Positions 46,252 to 56,202 of a DNA stretch of 64,000 bases are shown in pieces. A program made the position numbers and the translations under genes. Below the pieces are notes generated by a model, which was not told where the DNA came from, did not search any database, and worked only from the letters and a program-made list of their open reading frames with translations. How positions within the stretch are numbered: the stretch's first letter is position 1; every line of letters begins with the position of its first letter. Origin of the DNA: JABDGM01 sp963738665 (GTDB lineage Bacteria; Planctomycetota; Planctomycetia; Pirellulales; Lacipirellulaceae); contig CAVTXL010000011.1 of NCBI GenBank assembly GCA_963738665.1, forward strand, positions 1 to 64,000, written 5' to 3'.

Positions 46252-47362
46252 TCAAATTCGGCTGCGGCGGCGAGCGGCGACAACACCGGCCAAGCCAAAG
46301 ATAATGCCGAACACCGCGAAACTAGCGGGTTCCGGAACACCGGGAGTGGGCAGACCACCGCCACCCGGGCCGACCAACGGGGCGATGTCGTCAATGGCTC
46401 CAAAAAAGCCGCCATGACCATCATCCGTGCGAATGATGATTGTGTTCAACGGGCTCGTAATGTCGCCCGTGGCGCTGTAGTCAATGAACGTAATCGCACT
46501 CGAACCGGCAATAAACGCGTGGCCGAAGCCGTCGACTGCTCCCTGATCAAAATCTCCGATACCAGGAACGTCGAATTGCTTGAGGCTTGCGGTAATGGCC
46601 GCGGAAGTCGCTAAGCTTGCATCGATGGTCGCAACTTGGCCACCGCCGAACATCGTCATCATGCCGGTGTAGGGATCGAACACGATCCCGTGGGATGCGG
46701 CTACGAAGCCTGGTGCGATCAATTGCTCCGTCGTGTTGGGAGCGCCCGAACGTGAAGAGACCAATCGACCCATAGGCATTTGGAGTTCCGTTGGTGTACA
46801 CAACTTTGCCACCCGGATCGAACGCCAATTGGGTGATATTGTCGTCAGTTCCGACCGTCGGAACGATCGCGCTGGTAGCTGCAACCGCGCTTAACGAACC
46901 GTCGGCAGCGAACGACCACGTATCGAGCGGACCCGTTACGCGATTGTAGCGATTGCTCGAGTAGAGCTTGGTGCCGCTCGGATCGACCGCCATGTGGTAA
47001 TCCGGAAAAAAAGGGGTACCGGTGGCCACCGTTTGCAGTACTGTTCCGGTTGACGCATCGATGCGGTACACCGAACTCGTAGTATTGCTCGTGACAATTA
47101 GATTTCCGTTCGGCGCGAACAAAATACCGTCCGCTCCGGTGACGCTCGCCACCCCGGTGATTGCCCCGTATGTGAGGGTTGATGTGCTATCGTCATAGGT
47201 AAACCCGACCTTCAGCACGTTGGGGCCGCCACCGGTATAGTGGGTGTAGTTGAGCGTGCCGAGGTAAATGCTGGCCTCGGCCGTGCGACTTGCAACCGAG
47301 CTGGTCACGACCATGGCGACGCACAACATAGACGCAACCACCAAGCGAATTCGTGTATTCAT
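46252..47362 (-). CDS. Secreted PEP-CTERM protein, propeller-like (frame slip)
   Basis: Start ATG 47362 (MNTRIRLVVASMLCVAMVV) with signal peptide ending near SRTAEAS. Repeats such as GILFAPNGNLIVTSN, YHMAVDPSGTKLYSSN, ITQLAFDPGGKVVYTN, HGIVFDPYTGMMTMFGGG suggest a seven-bladed propeller of the NHL/YVTN type. A slip near 46740 (G run) joins the two halves. Tail: VPEPASFAVFGIIFGLAGVV then ARRRSR, a clear PEP-CTERM anchor. Surface or extracellular matrix protein; binding partner unknown. Confidence 0.85.
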
Positions 47363-47951
47363 CGTAGCCCTCAATCCGATTTTTCGTTGACCCGTGGACA
47401 GCAGACGAAACGGCAACTCCGTTACGCAACTTGCTTTGGACGTTCAGGCGCAAAACGCCCCATCAAGGTGAGGGGGTGCGACAATCCGTCCGCACTAGCA
47501 ATTTAGTAAGTTTAGTCCGTTTGTCAACAATTTTTTGAGAAGTTTTTTACAGCCGCAGAGGTGCGGTTGGAGCCTCGGGGCCGTCCAGCTCGGCCACTCT
47601 TTGGTCGCCAAGCGTAAGTGCTGTACTCCAAATCACTTGCGGCGGATTTCGACGGCACCTTTGAGGGCGCGAACAGCAAGGAAAGTGCACTTTCGGGGGC
47701 GGCTTTGGACCAAAAACGGTTCGTGTTCGTCGGGGATTGCTCGTAGATTCCACAGATTTGCGTTTCGGCCCCACCCCCCCCAACTGCCAAATTGGCAAGG
47801 GGCCGAGCGTGCTCCTCGCCAGTTGAGAAGCGTTGGGTGCAAACCCGCCGCGAGGCCGGTATCCAAACGTGTCCATCCCCTGATGACTGCCAATCCAACT
47901 CTACGTGAGGCGAGGGCGGCGGGCGTGGACGTCCAACTGGAGTCGTCGAGA
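47363..47951. other. Intergenic region
   Basis: 589 bases. Open frames exist on both strands but with Arg/Pro-rich, unlikely translations, so I call none. An AT-rich stretch at 47500-47545 stands out and may carry the upstream gene's promoter or a terminator. Confidence 0.5.
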
Positions 47952-48680
47952 CTAACGCCGCGTTCTGCGGCGGACTACCTGGCCGGCCGCAATTAGAAGC
48001 AGGACGAGGCTGGCTGGTTCTGGGACCGTGACGATGTCGTAGGCCAGGGCGACGCTGTCGAACAGATCGTTGTCCTTGCTGCCGATTGCGACGTAGATGC
48101 GATCACCGGCGACGAGAGTGCCGAGATGACCGCCGAAGCTCGTTTCACTGCCGAAGCCGGCGGGCGTAGCGGCGGAAAACAGGGGCGTCGCGCTGTCGTT
48201 GAGAAACACGTCGACGCTCACGCCGTCGACGCTGCCGCCGCTATTGGGGTTGACGTTTTGCAAGTGGCCGTTTAGCAGTGAAATCGAATCGGAAACTGGT
48301 ACGGTATAGAGAGCAATTGCGTAACGACCAATGCCGCCGGATGTGTTTTGTGAAGCACTTGGGCCGGGGTGAGCACCGGGGAGTTGTTGCGTGCCCTGGG
48401 TGCCAAAGCCGAGGAATGGGGCCGGATTCGGCCGGGGGCTGTTGTCGGTGCCGTCGGAGGTGTAGCGCCCGCTGGGAGTGGGGAGCAGGACAGCGTAGCT
48501 GGCCGGGTTGCCGATGGGACCGGCGCTATTCCAGAGGTAACTCCAGCCGGCGGCGGGGCCGCCTCCCTGGTAGGCACTCTGAAAGGAGGTGAGCAGCGCG
48601 GCCTCGGCCCGAGGCACGGCATCAAGCGCGGCCAGGCAAGCGAGCGGCAAATACAATAGGAGATAGCTACGTGCGACCAT
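47952..48680 (-). CDS. Secreted PEP-CTERM protein
   Basis: 242 residues from ATG 48680. Signal peptide LLLYLPLACLAALDAVPRAEA. The body has SAYQGGGPAAGWSYLWNSAG, RYAIALYTVP, VSVDVFLNDSATPLF and AGDRIYVAIGSKDNDLFDSV, a beta-sandwich-like pattern that is close in wording to the end of the protein at 42043-43891 (GWSYAWN..., GDTVWVMIDP, LFDAFS). Ends VPEPASLVLLLIAAGQ then RRRTRR. PEP-CTERM sorted surface protein; no enzymatic motif. Confidence 0.85.
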   Translation of the reverse strand: MVARSYLLLYLPLACLAALDAVPRAEAALLTSFQSAYQGGGPAAGWSYLWNSAGPIGNPASYAVLLPTPSGRYTSDGTDNSPRPNPAPFLGFGTQGTQQLPGAHPGPSASQNTSGGIGRYAIALYTVPVSDSISLLNGHLQNVNPNSGGSVDGVSVDVFLNDSATPLFSAATPAGFGSETSFGGHLGTLVAGDRIYVAIGSKDNDLFDSVALAYDIVTVPEPASLVLLLIAAGQVVRRRTRR

Positions 48681-49428
48681 ACGAGTTGGCGGCTCCGACG
48701 GATGAAAACAGCGAAATCAACTGCGAGCGAACGTCAAGATGTGTTCGTACATTGGCAGGTCGATTCGCAGTTGCGGCGGCCAACAATGGGCCATGAGACC
48801 GGAGGAGGGGCGGACCGGTGTGAGGGGGCTGGAACTCAGTCCGCAGGGCGCACTAGAAATAGTATTTTCAGCTGCGACAGCGGCGTCAAGTATATTCTCG
48901 AAAAACGTGCAATTTATGCGGACTCTGCGATGCCGGACGACACCCCGCATCGTGTCCGGCAACCACGTACTATGGTGGAACGCACAAGCGGTGCTTGTCG
49001 GCCCAGCGTTGCCGTGGCTAGGCTGACGAGTCGCGGGGGCCGGCGTCCCGGCTGGCAGTACAAGAGGCGCTGTGACCGGGGTGTGAATGACTTAGCCACT
49101 GTCCGAGAAGTCTCCCTCTCCCCTGGGAAAGGGTCGGGGTGAGGGGGTATTCCCACAAAACGCGGCGCCTCGCCCCTAACCTCCCCCACGGGGAGAGGTT
49201 TTTAAGACAGTCTCGTAAAGACTGCCAGCGCGTGGATTTACAGAACAAACGGGCCGGCCAGTCCGTCTAACTGGGGGCGGGGTTTTGTCTCTTGGAGCGA
49301 CTAATTTCTCGGGGTGTGTCGATTTAACTGCCTGTGCAGATTAGTTTTTCGCCAATACAAAGCGGGGTTCGCGTACGCGGTTGGGCCGCCCCTGCCGATT
49401 CCCTACGTCAACAGAAAGGCTCGACACT
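48681..49428. other. Intergenic region upstream of moxR
   Basis: 748 bases without a credible gene. It contains the palindromic repeats at 49113-49203 and should carry the promoter of the vWA operon. A weak AAAGG ribosome site precedes the moxR ATG. Confidence 0.5.
49113..49203. repeat. REP-like palindromic repeats
   Basis: CCCTCTCCCCTGGGAAAGGG and GGGTGAGGGG are followed by CGCCCCTAACCTCCCCCACG and GGGAGAGG. They form G/C-rich imperfect palindromes of the kind scattered in planctomycete intergenic regions. Confidence 0.6.
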
Positions 49429-50456
49429 ATGGCGGTAGCTACTGAAACGGTCCCCAAGCTGCATGCCGACGATGTGGCCGCGATTGATGAGCTGCGCAGC
49501 GTTTTCGACCGCCTGCAGGCCGAGTTGGCCGAGATCATCGTCGGGCAGAAAAGTGTCATTGAGCAACTGGCCATCTGCCTGTTTTGCGCGGGCACGCGCT
49601 CTTGATGGGCGTGCCTGGCCTGGCCAAGACACTACTCATCAGCCGGTTGGCCGAGACGATGCATTTGAAGTTCAGCCGCATCCAGTTTACGCCCGACCTG
49701 ATGCCGATGGACATCACCGGCACCGATATTCTGCAATTGCAGGCCAACGGTGACGGGCGGCGCGAATTCGAGTTCATGCGCGGCCCGATCTTCGCCAATA
49801 TTCTGCTGGCAGACGAAATCAACCGGGCCCCCTCAAAGACTCAGGCGGCGATGCTCGAGGCGATGCAAGAGCACCGCGTGACGGTGCTCGGCCGCACGTA
49901 TCAGTTGAGCCCGCCGTTCTTCGTGCTGGCCACGCAAAACCCGATCGAGCAGGAAGGCACTTATCCGCTACCGGAGGCCCAGCTTGACCGCTTCATGTTC
50001 ATGATCGAGATGGATTACCCGGACCGCGACGAAGAGATCAAGATCGCCCAGACGACCACGGGCGAGCCGTATCCGCCGCTGAAGATCGTCATCGACGGCG
50101 AGAAGGTGCAAACGTTTCAATCGGTCGTGCGGCGGATGCCGGTGCCGCAGCACGTGTACGAGTTCGCGGTCGACCTCGCCCGGCGGACGCGGCCGAAGAG
50201 CGACGAGTCGCCCGAGTGGCTGAAGTCGCTCGTCGGCTGGGGGGCCGGCCCGCGGGCAGTGCAGTATCTCGTGCTGGGGGCAAAGGCCCGGGCGGCGCTG
50301 ACCGGCAGTTACTTGGTTCGGCAAGAAGACGTCGTGGCGGTCGCCGAGCCGGTGCTGACCCATCGCGTGATCACGACTTTCACGGCCGAGAGCGAAGGGA
50401 TCAAAAGCCGCGATGTTGTGCGGCGGCTCGTGAATGAGCTGATGGCTGAAGGTTAG
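49429..50456 (+). CDS. moxR: MoxR-type AAA+ ATPase (frame slip)
   Basis: ATG 49429 (MAVATETVPKLHADD). A T is probably missing in the T-run near 49585 (AICLF|LRGHALLMG). Walker A GVPGLAKTLL, Walker B ILLADEINRAPSKTQ, sensor VLATQNPIEQEGTYPLPEAQ and arginine-finger QLDRFMF are all typical of MoxR; about 343 residues. MoxR proteins act as chaperones that assemble or activate complexes with the vWA proteins encoded beside them. First gene of the operon 49429-64000. Confidence 0.9.
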
Positions 50457-50523
50457 GCTCCTTCGCTACCAACCGCACTGAGCGTGATCGCATGCGCCTT
50501 GAGTATCCTCACTGGAGTAAGCC

Positions 50524-51429
50524 GTGGCGGAGCAGGTGAAACGCGATTTTCTCAGCCCGAAAGTGCTGGCCCGCCTGAGCGCGCTGCCGCTGGCGGCCCG
50601 TTTCCCGATGCTGGGCAATGTCTCGGGCCGGCATCGCAGCCCAATTCGCGGCTCGAGTCTGGAATTCGCCGCCTACCGCGAGTACACGGCCGGTGACGAT
50701 ATTCGCCGCCTCGACTGGCGCGTGCATGGGCGGACCGATCGCCATTACGTCAAGGAATTCGAGGCCGACACGAATCTGCGGATGTGCCTGGTGGTCGATA
50801 CGAGCGGTTCGATGCGATACGGCGTGAACGGCACGACGAAGCTCGATTACGCGCGACGCCTGGCCGGCACTCTTGCCTATTTGGCGGCACACCAGGGTGA
50901 TGCCGTCGGCTTGTACTGCGCCGGCAAGGGGTTTGCCAAAGAGATACCTCCCAAGCGGAACGCGGTGCACCTCGGCAACGTCCTCGACGAGCTGGGCAGC
51001 ATGCAGGCCACGGGCGAGACAGGTTTGGCCTCGGCGCTGCACGAAGCTGCCGAACGCGTGCCGCAGCGGGCGCTGTTTGTCGTCGTCTCCGATTTGTTTT
51101 TGCAGCCGGCTGAGCTGGCCCTGTGCTTGCAGCACTTGCGGTTCCGCCGCCATGACGTGGCCGTGTTCCACTTGCTGCAACAGGCCGAAGTCGATTTTCA
51201 GTTCGACCGGCCGATCCGCTTTGTCGACCTGGAAGGAGGCGCGGCGATCCTGGCCGACCCGTCGCTGATCGCGCGGCAGTATCGGCTGGCCCTAGAGAAG
51301 TATTTCACAGAACTGAGGGAGGCGGTCCGCGAAGCGGCCGTCGATTATCATCGCGTTGATTTGGACGAACCATTCGACGACGTCCTGGCCCGGTTCCTGC
51401 TCGCGCGGACGCCGAAGAAGTCGCAATGA
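50524..51429 (+). CDS. DUF58 domain protein with vWA-like MIDAS
   Basis: 301 residues from GTG 50524. RGSSLEFAAYREYTAGDDIRRLDWRVHGRTD is the DUF58 signature region; VVDTSGSMRYG has the MIDAS DxSxS motif and TGETGLASAL, VVVSDLF complete the fold. No transmembrane helix, unlike many DUF58 proteins. It likely works with MoxR and the BatA-like protein downstream. Spacing 67 bases. Confidence 0.85.
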   Translation: MAEQVKRDFLSPKVLARLSALPLAARFPMLGNVSGRHRSPIRGSSLEFAAYREYTAGDDIRRLDWRVHGRTDRHYVKEFEADTNLRMCLVVDTSGSMRYGVNGTTKLDYARRLAGTLAYLAAHQGDAVGLYCAGKGFAKEIPPKRNAVHLGNVLDELGSMQATGETGLASALHEAAERVPQRALFVVVSDLFLQPAELALCLQHLRFRRHDVAVFHLLQQAEVDFQFDRPIRFVDLEGGAAILADPSLIARQYRLALEKYFTELREAVREAAVDYHRVDLDEPFDDVLARFLLARTPKKSQ

Positions 51430-51694
51430 ATTGAAGTGGATGGGAAAAAATTTTTTCCACTAAGGACACGAAGAACACGAAGAAGAGAGAAGGTTTGGAA
51501 CACTAATAAGCGTTAATTATCGCCAGTCTGAAGCGGTTTGCACTGATCGGATTTGTTCGCGTTAATTGGCGGCGATCAGTGTTCCAGTCGCGGCCTCTTC
51601 AGATTTTGTTCTTTCTTCGTATTTCTCTTCGTGTCCTTCGTGCCCTTGGTGGTTCAGCGCTTTTTGCGAAGAGCGCAGCAAGCTGGAATCGGTT
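51430..51694. repeat. Intergenic inverted repeat (ACGAAG-rich)
   Basis: CCACTAAGGACACGAAGAAC (51457-51476) is inverted as CTTCGTGTCCTTCGTGCCCTT (within 51629-51648, shortened here). Between them GCGTTAATT is repeated and a GATCAGTG-type motif appears twice. Sequences like this are common dispersed repeats in planctomycete and cyanobacterial genomes. No gene inside. Confidence 0.6.
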
Positions 51695-53728
51695 ATGAGT
51701 TTTCTGCAGCCACTACTGCTCTGGGGTCTGCTGCTGGTGGCGCTGCCGATCATTATTCACTTGATCAATAAATGGCGGCACCGCTCCGTGCAGTGGGGCG
51801 CGATGATGTTTCTCTTGGACGCCAAGCGGATGACCCGCGGCCTGGCCCGGCTGCGGTTCTGGCTAATCATGTTGATGCGGATGCTGGCAATCGCCGTGCT
51901 GTTTTTGGCCGTGGCCCGGCCGCTTTCGACCGGCTGGCTGGGAATGACGATCGTGCGCAGGCCGATACGACGATCATCCTGCTCGACCGCTCGGCCAGCA
52001 TGGAGCAGCAGGATTTGCAGTCGCGGCGCTCGAAGCGGGCGGCCGCGCTGGCCAAGCTGGACAGCGTGTTCCAGTCGGTCGGCGGCGGTTCACGGGTGGT
52101 GCTGATCGAAAGCACGACGAACACGCCGCAAGAAATCGAGTCGCCGGCCGAATTGGAAAAAATGACCGAGACGACCGCCACTTCCACATCGGCTGATCTG
52201 CCGGCCATGATGCAGAAGGCGCTGGAATACGTCGTCGCGAATCAAACCGGCCGAACCGACATCTGGATCTGCTCCGATCGCCGGGCCAACGACTGGAACG
52301 TCGACGACGGCCGCTGGACGACGGCCCGTGACGGCTTTGAGCGGCTCAAGGGCGTGCGATTCTATTTGCTGACCTATTCGACGCCGGCGACCGACAACGT
52401 GGCCGTCCGCGTGACGAACGTGCGCAAACGCGAGATCGGCAGCGACCGCGACTTAATGTTCGATATCTCGCTGAAGCGCGAGCCGGGCATGACCTCGCCG
52501 ATCAAACTGCCGATCGAGCTGGTTGTGAAAGGGGCCCGTTCGGTGCTCGCCGTCGAGATGACGGGCGACGAATATGTGCTCCAAGGGCAGAAGGTGCCGC
52601 TCGACGAAGCGGTCGAAGGGGGTTGGGGCCGGGTCGAGATTCCATCCGATGAAAATCTGCTCGACAACGTGGCGTACTTCGCGTTCTCAGATCCGCCCGT
52701 GCATCACACCACCGTCGTGGCCGAAGATCCGCAAGTTGGCCAGACGCTCGCGATCGCGGCGACGGCGCCACTTGATCCCGCCCTGTCATATACAGCCACC
52801 ACGCTGCCAGCCGAGCGGGCTGAACAGGTCGATTGGAGCGCCTCGTCATTGATCTTGTGGCAGGCGCCGCTGCCGACTGGCAGCGTGGCCGAGCAGTTGG
52901 CGGGCTTCGTCCGGTCCGGCAGGCCGGTGATTTTCTTTCCACCTGACGGCGAGAGCGGCGACAAAGCGTTCGGAGTGGGGTGGGGTGAGTGGAGAGGGAC
53001 GGCCGGTGGTGAGGCGGTGCCAGTGATTTCATTTCGTGGTGACGCCGACTTGTTTGCCAACGCTGAGAGCGGCGAATCGCTCGCCATCGGCAAGCTGCGG
53101 ACATATCGCTATCGCACGATTGGCGGCGAGCGAGCCAACTCACTAGCCCGGCTGGAGGGCGGCGCACCGCTGCTCGCTCGAGCAACGAGCGACGGTGGGC
53201 CCGTGTATTTTTGTGCGACGCTGCCGATTTTGAGTTACTCGAGCCTGGCGCAAGACGGTGTGGCATTTTATGCAATGATCCAGCGAGCGCCTGTCCATCG
53301 GCGCGGCCACGCAGGGCAAAGCGCGGCTGGTGAGCGCCGGCACTGACCTTGCCAAAGAAGTGGAACAATGGGAGCCGGCGGCGAGCTCGCCCAAGGATGT
53401 GCTGCTTTCGACACGCTGGGTGAATGCAGGCGCCTATCAGAAGGGAGATCGCTGGCTGGCGCTCAATCGCCCGCCGACGGAAGACGTGGCGCTGGTGCTC
53501 GACGAAGGGCAGGTCGATCGGCTGTTCAACGGGCTCGACTGTCGCACGGTGGAACAAAACATCGGCGACTCGGGCTCGCTGGCGAGCGAGATTTGGCGGG
53601 CGTTTTTAATATTGATGGGCGTAGCGCTATTCACCGAGGCGTGCTTATGTCTGCCGGATAAGAAAGTCGTCGCGTTCGAGCCCGCATCGCGGGACGGTTT
53701 TGCGAGAATGAAGGCGGCGAATGCGTAA
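51695..53728 (+). CDS. BatA-like membrane vWA protein (two frame slips)
   Basis: ATG 51695. The N-terminal double-transmembrane BatA domain reads FLQPLLLWGLLLVALPIIIH and WLIMLMRMLAIAVLFLAVA. After a slip near 51955 the vWA domain has IILLDRSASMEQQ (MIDAS). Later come SGRPVIFFPPDGES and, after another slip near 53290, a C-terminal membrane helix (WRAFLILMGVALFTEACL). About 675 residues. Bat-type proteins belong to aerotolerance/envelope-stress loci, but the planctomycete role is not established. Follows DUF58 gene by a repeat-filled gap. Confidence 0.85.
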
Positions 53729-53836
53729 ACGGCGCGGTGCGATCGTCGTCAAATGTCAAATGAACAAATTCGCATGTCGTCACAAATTCGGCGTTACGAA
53801 TTCTATGTTCAGTTCCGAACTTGAAACAGCTTCCGT

Positions 53837-56036
53837 ATGAACACTGGCCAATCACTTTCAATGCAATGGTCGGCGTGGAGCGTTGCCGCCGGGGTAGTGA
53901 TATTGGTCGCGACCGCGATCGTCTGCTGGATTGCCTGGCGGCGGAACGGCTCGTCGCAGGGCGCGGGCCTGCTCGAATTGCTGCGGTTCACGATCATTGC
54001 GCTCGTCGTGCTGACACTGATGCAACCGGAATGGCTGACGGAGTACATCCCCAAAGAAAAACCGACGATCGCGGTGCTGACGGACGCATCCCGCAGCATG
54101 GAGACGCGCGACGTCGTCGACGACGCTGACCCGGACCAAAAACCGCGGACCCGCAGCGAGGCGATCGGGCCACTCTTCGACGAAAAAACCTGGCAACCGT
54201 TCGCCGAGCGGTTTCATATCACCTTCGAGCCTTTTTCGTCGTCCTTGCCCGAGCCGGCCGAAGGGACTGACCTCAATAAAGCACTCACGGAGAGTATGCG
54301 GCAAAATGAGAACCTGACGGCTGTCATCGTCGGGACCGACGGCGACTGGAACACGGGCGATTCGCCGGCCAAGGCGGCCAGCCAGTTGCGGATGAAAAAC
54401 GTGCCGGTGTTCGCCGTCGCGGCCGGAAGTGAATCGCGGCTGCCCGATTTGGACCTGACCCGTGTCGACGCGCCAACGTACGGTGTGTTGGGCAAGCCTC
54501 TGCGGATTCCCGTTGTCGTCGAAAGCTCGCTTCCGCGTGACACGGTGGCCACCGTCACCTTGAAGCCGTCGGACGGCGATTCGGTCTCGACACAGGTCAC
54601 CATTCCGGCGAATGGCCAGGCGGCAGATTCAATACTTTGGTCACCAAAGCGCAAGGGTGATTACGAGCTCACGGTCAGCCTGCCGGTTGACGATGCCGAG
54701 GCCGTGGCCGAGAACAACAAACGTGTCGTGCCGATCACGATTCGCGAAGAGGCGCTGAAGGTGCTGCTCGTGGAATCGCTGCCGCGCTGGGAATACCGCT
54801 ACATTCGCAATGCGCTTGAACGCGACCCAGGAATTCAGGTATCATGTCTTTTATTCCACCCCGACCTGAAGCGGACGGGCGGTGGAAAGGATTACATCCA
54901 TGCGTTTCCCAAGACGCTTGAAGAGTTGGCGACGTTCGATGTGATCTTTCTTGGCGACGTCGGCGTCGCAGCAGGGCAACTGACTCGAGAAGACTGCAAG
55001 TTGATCAGGGCCGTGGTACAGAGCCACGCCAGCGGTCTCGTTTGGATGCCTGGTACTGCGCGGTGCCCAGCTTACGTTTAGTGGAACCGAACTCGACGAG
55101 CTGTATCCGGTCGTGCTCGACCCGGCCCAGCCGCACGGTTGGGGCTCGCGCGTTGCCTCGCAGATGGAACTGACGGAAACGGGCCGCCGCAGCCTGCTTA
55201 CGCAGCTCGAAGATACGGACGACGCCAACGCGCGGCTGTGGGCCAACCTCCCCGGCTTTCAATGGTACGCGGCGGTACTCCGCGCGCGGGCTGGCGCCGA
55301 CGTGCTGGCGACTCATCGGTCGGTGAGCGCCAGTGGCGGGCGGCTCCCGCTGTTGGTGACAAAGGCCTTTGGTACGGGCAAGATTCTGTTCGTCGGCACG
55401 GACACGACCTGGCGGTGGCGCGAGGGCGTCGAAGACAAATACCACTACCGCTTCTGGGGCCAGGTGATTCGTTGGATGGCGTACCAGCGAAGCATGGCCC
55501 ACGGCGAATTGATGCGGCTGTTCTTTTCGCCGGATCGGCCGCAACAGAACGACACCGTGTCACTGTATGCCAACGTGATGGCAAAATCGGGCGAGCCGCT
55601 CCGCGACGGGCACGTGCTCGTGCAGGTCGTGGCGCCGTCCGGCAAGACCGAAAGCGTACGGCTGGTGAACCAGGACGAATGGGGCCTCTTCACCGGCCCG
55701 TTCACGCCGCAAGAGTCGGGAAGCTACAAGTTCACGCTAACTTGTCAAGAAAATAACGCCGCATTAGACACTAAGCTGAACGTCGAGCACGTTCGCCGCG
55801 AGCGGCTGGGCCAGCCGGCCCGGACTGACGTGTTGGCGGAGATTGCCACGACCACGGGCGGCAAAGTGGCCGGGATGAAGGACTTGCCGTTGCTGCTCGC
55901 GCAAATTGCCGCCCTGCCCGAGCCGACCCCGTTTGTCAAGCGTTTAAGGCTCTGGTGTCACCCGGCCTGGGCGGGGACATTGGTGACGCTCTTGGGCGTG
56001 TTCTGGACCAGCCGCAAGATAATGGGTGTAATATAG
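53837..56036 (+). CDS. Membrane vWA / glutamine-amidotransferase-like protein (frame slip)
   Basis: ATG 53837. Two N-terminal helices (AAGVVILVATAIVCWIAW, ELLRFTIIALVVLTLM), vWA segment IAVLTDASRSMETR (MIDAS) and VIVGTDGDWNTGDS, an Ig-like middle part, then LKVLLVESLPRWEYRYIRN and FDVIFLGDVGVAAG, a class-I GATase-like fold without the catalytic Cys. After a slip near 55053 comes FGTGKILFVGTDTTWRWREG and beta strands, and a last helix near LWCHPAWAGTLVTLLGVFW. About 730 residues. Operon partner of the BatA-like protein. Confidence 0.85.
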
Positions 56037-56202
56037 CCATTGGCGGTTTTTCGCGGAGAGAAAGGCGGTTTTCGAGCGTCTAGATTGTTAGATTGACTCA
56101 GGTACGCAGCAGGGCGAAACGATACGGGCGAAGCGAGATGAACCAGGATCATCCCGCCGCTGGGGAAATGAAGGAATCAAATAACTCCCAAAGGAGCCAC
56201 TC

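Noticed and set aside
47524..47996. Overlapping open frames on both strands (about 110-150 codons)
   Set aside because: Translations are Arg/Pro/Ser-rich with no motif, and mirror each other as expected for GC-rich non-coding DNA.
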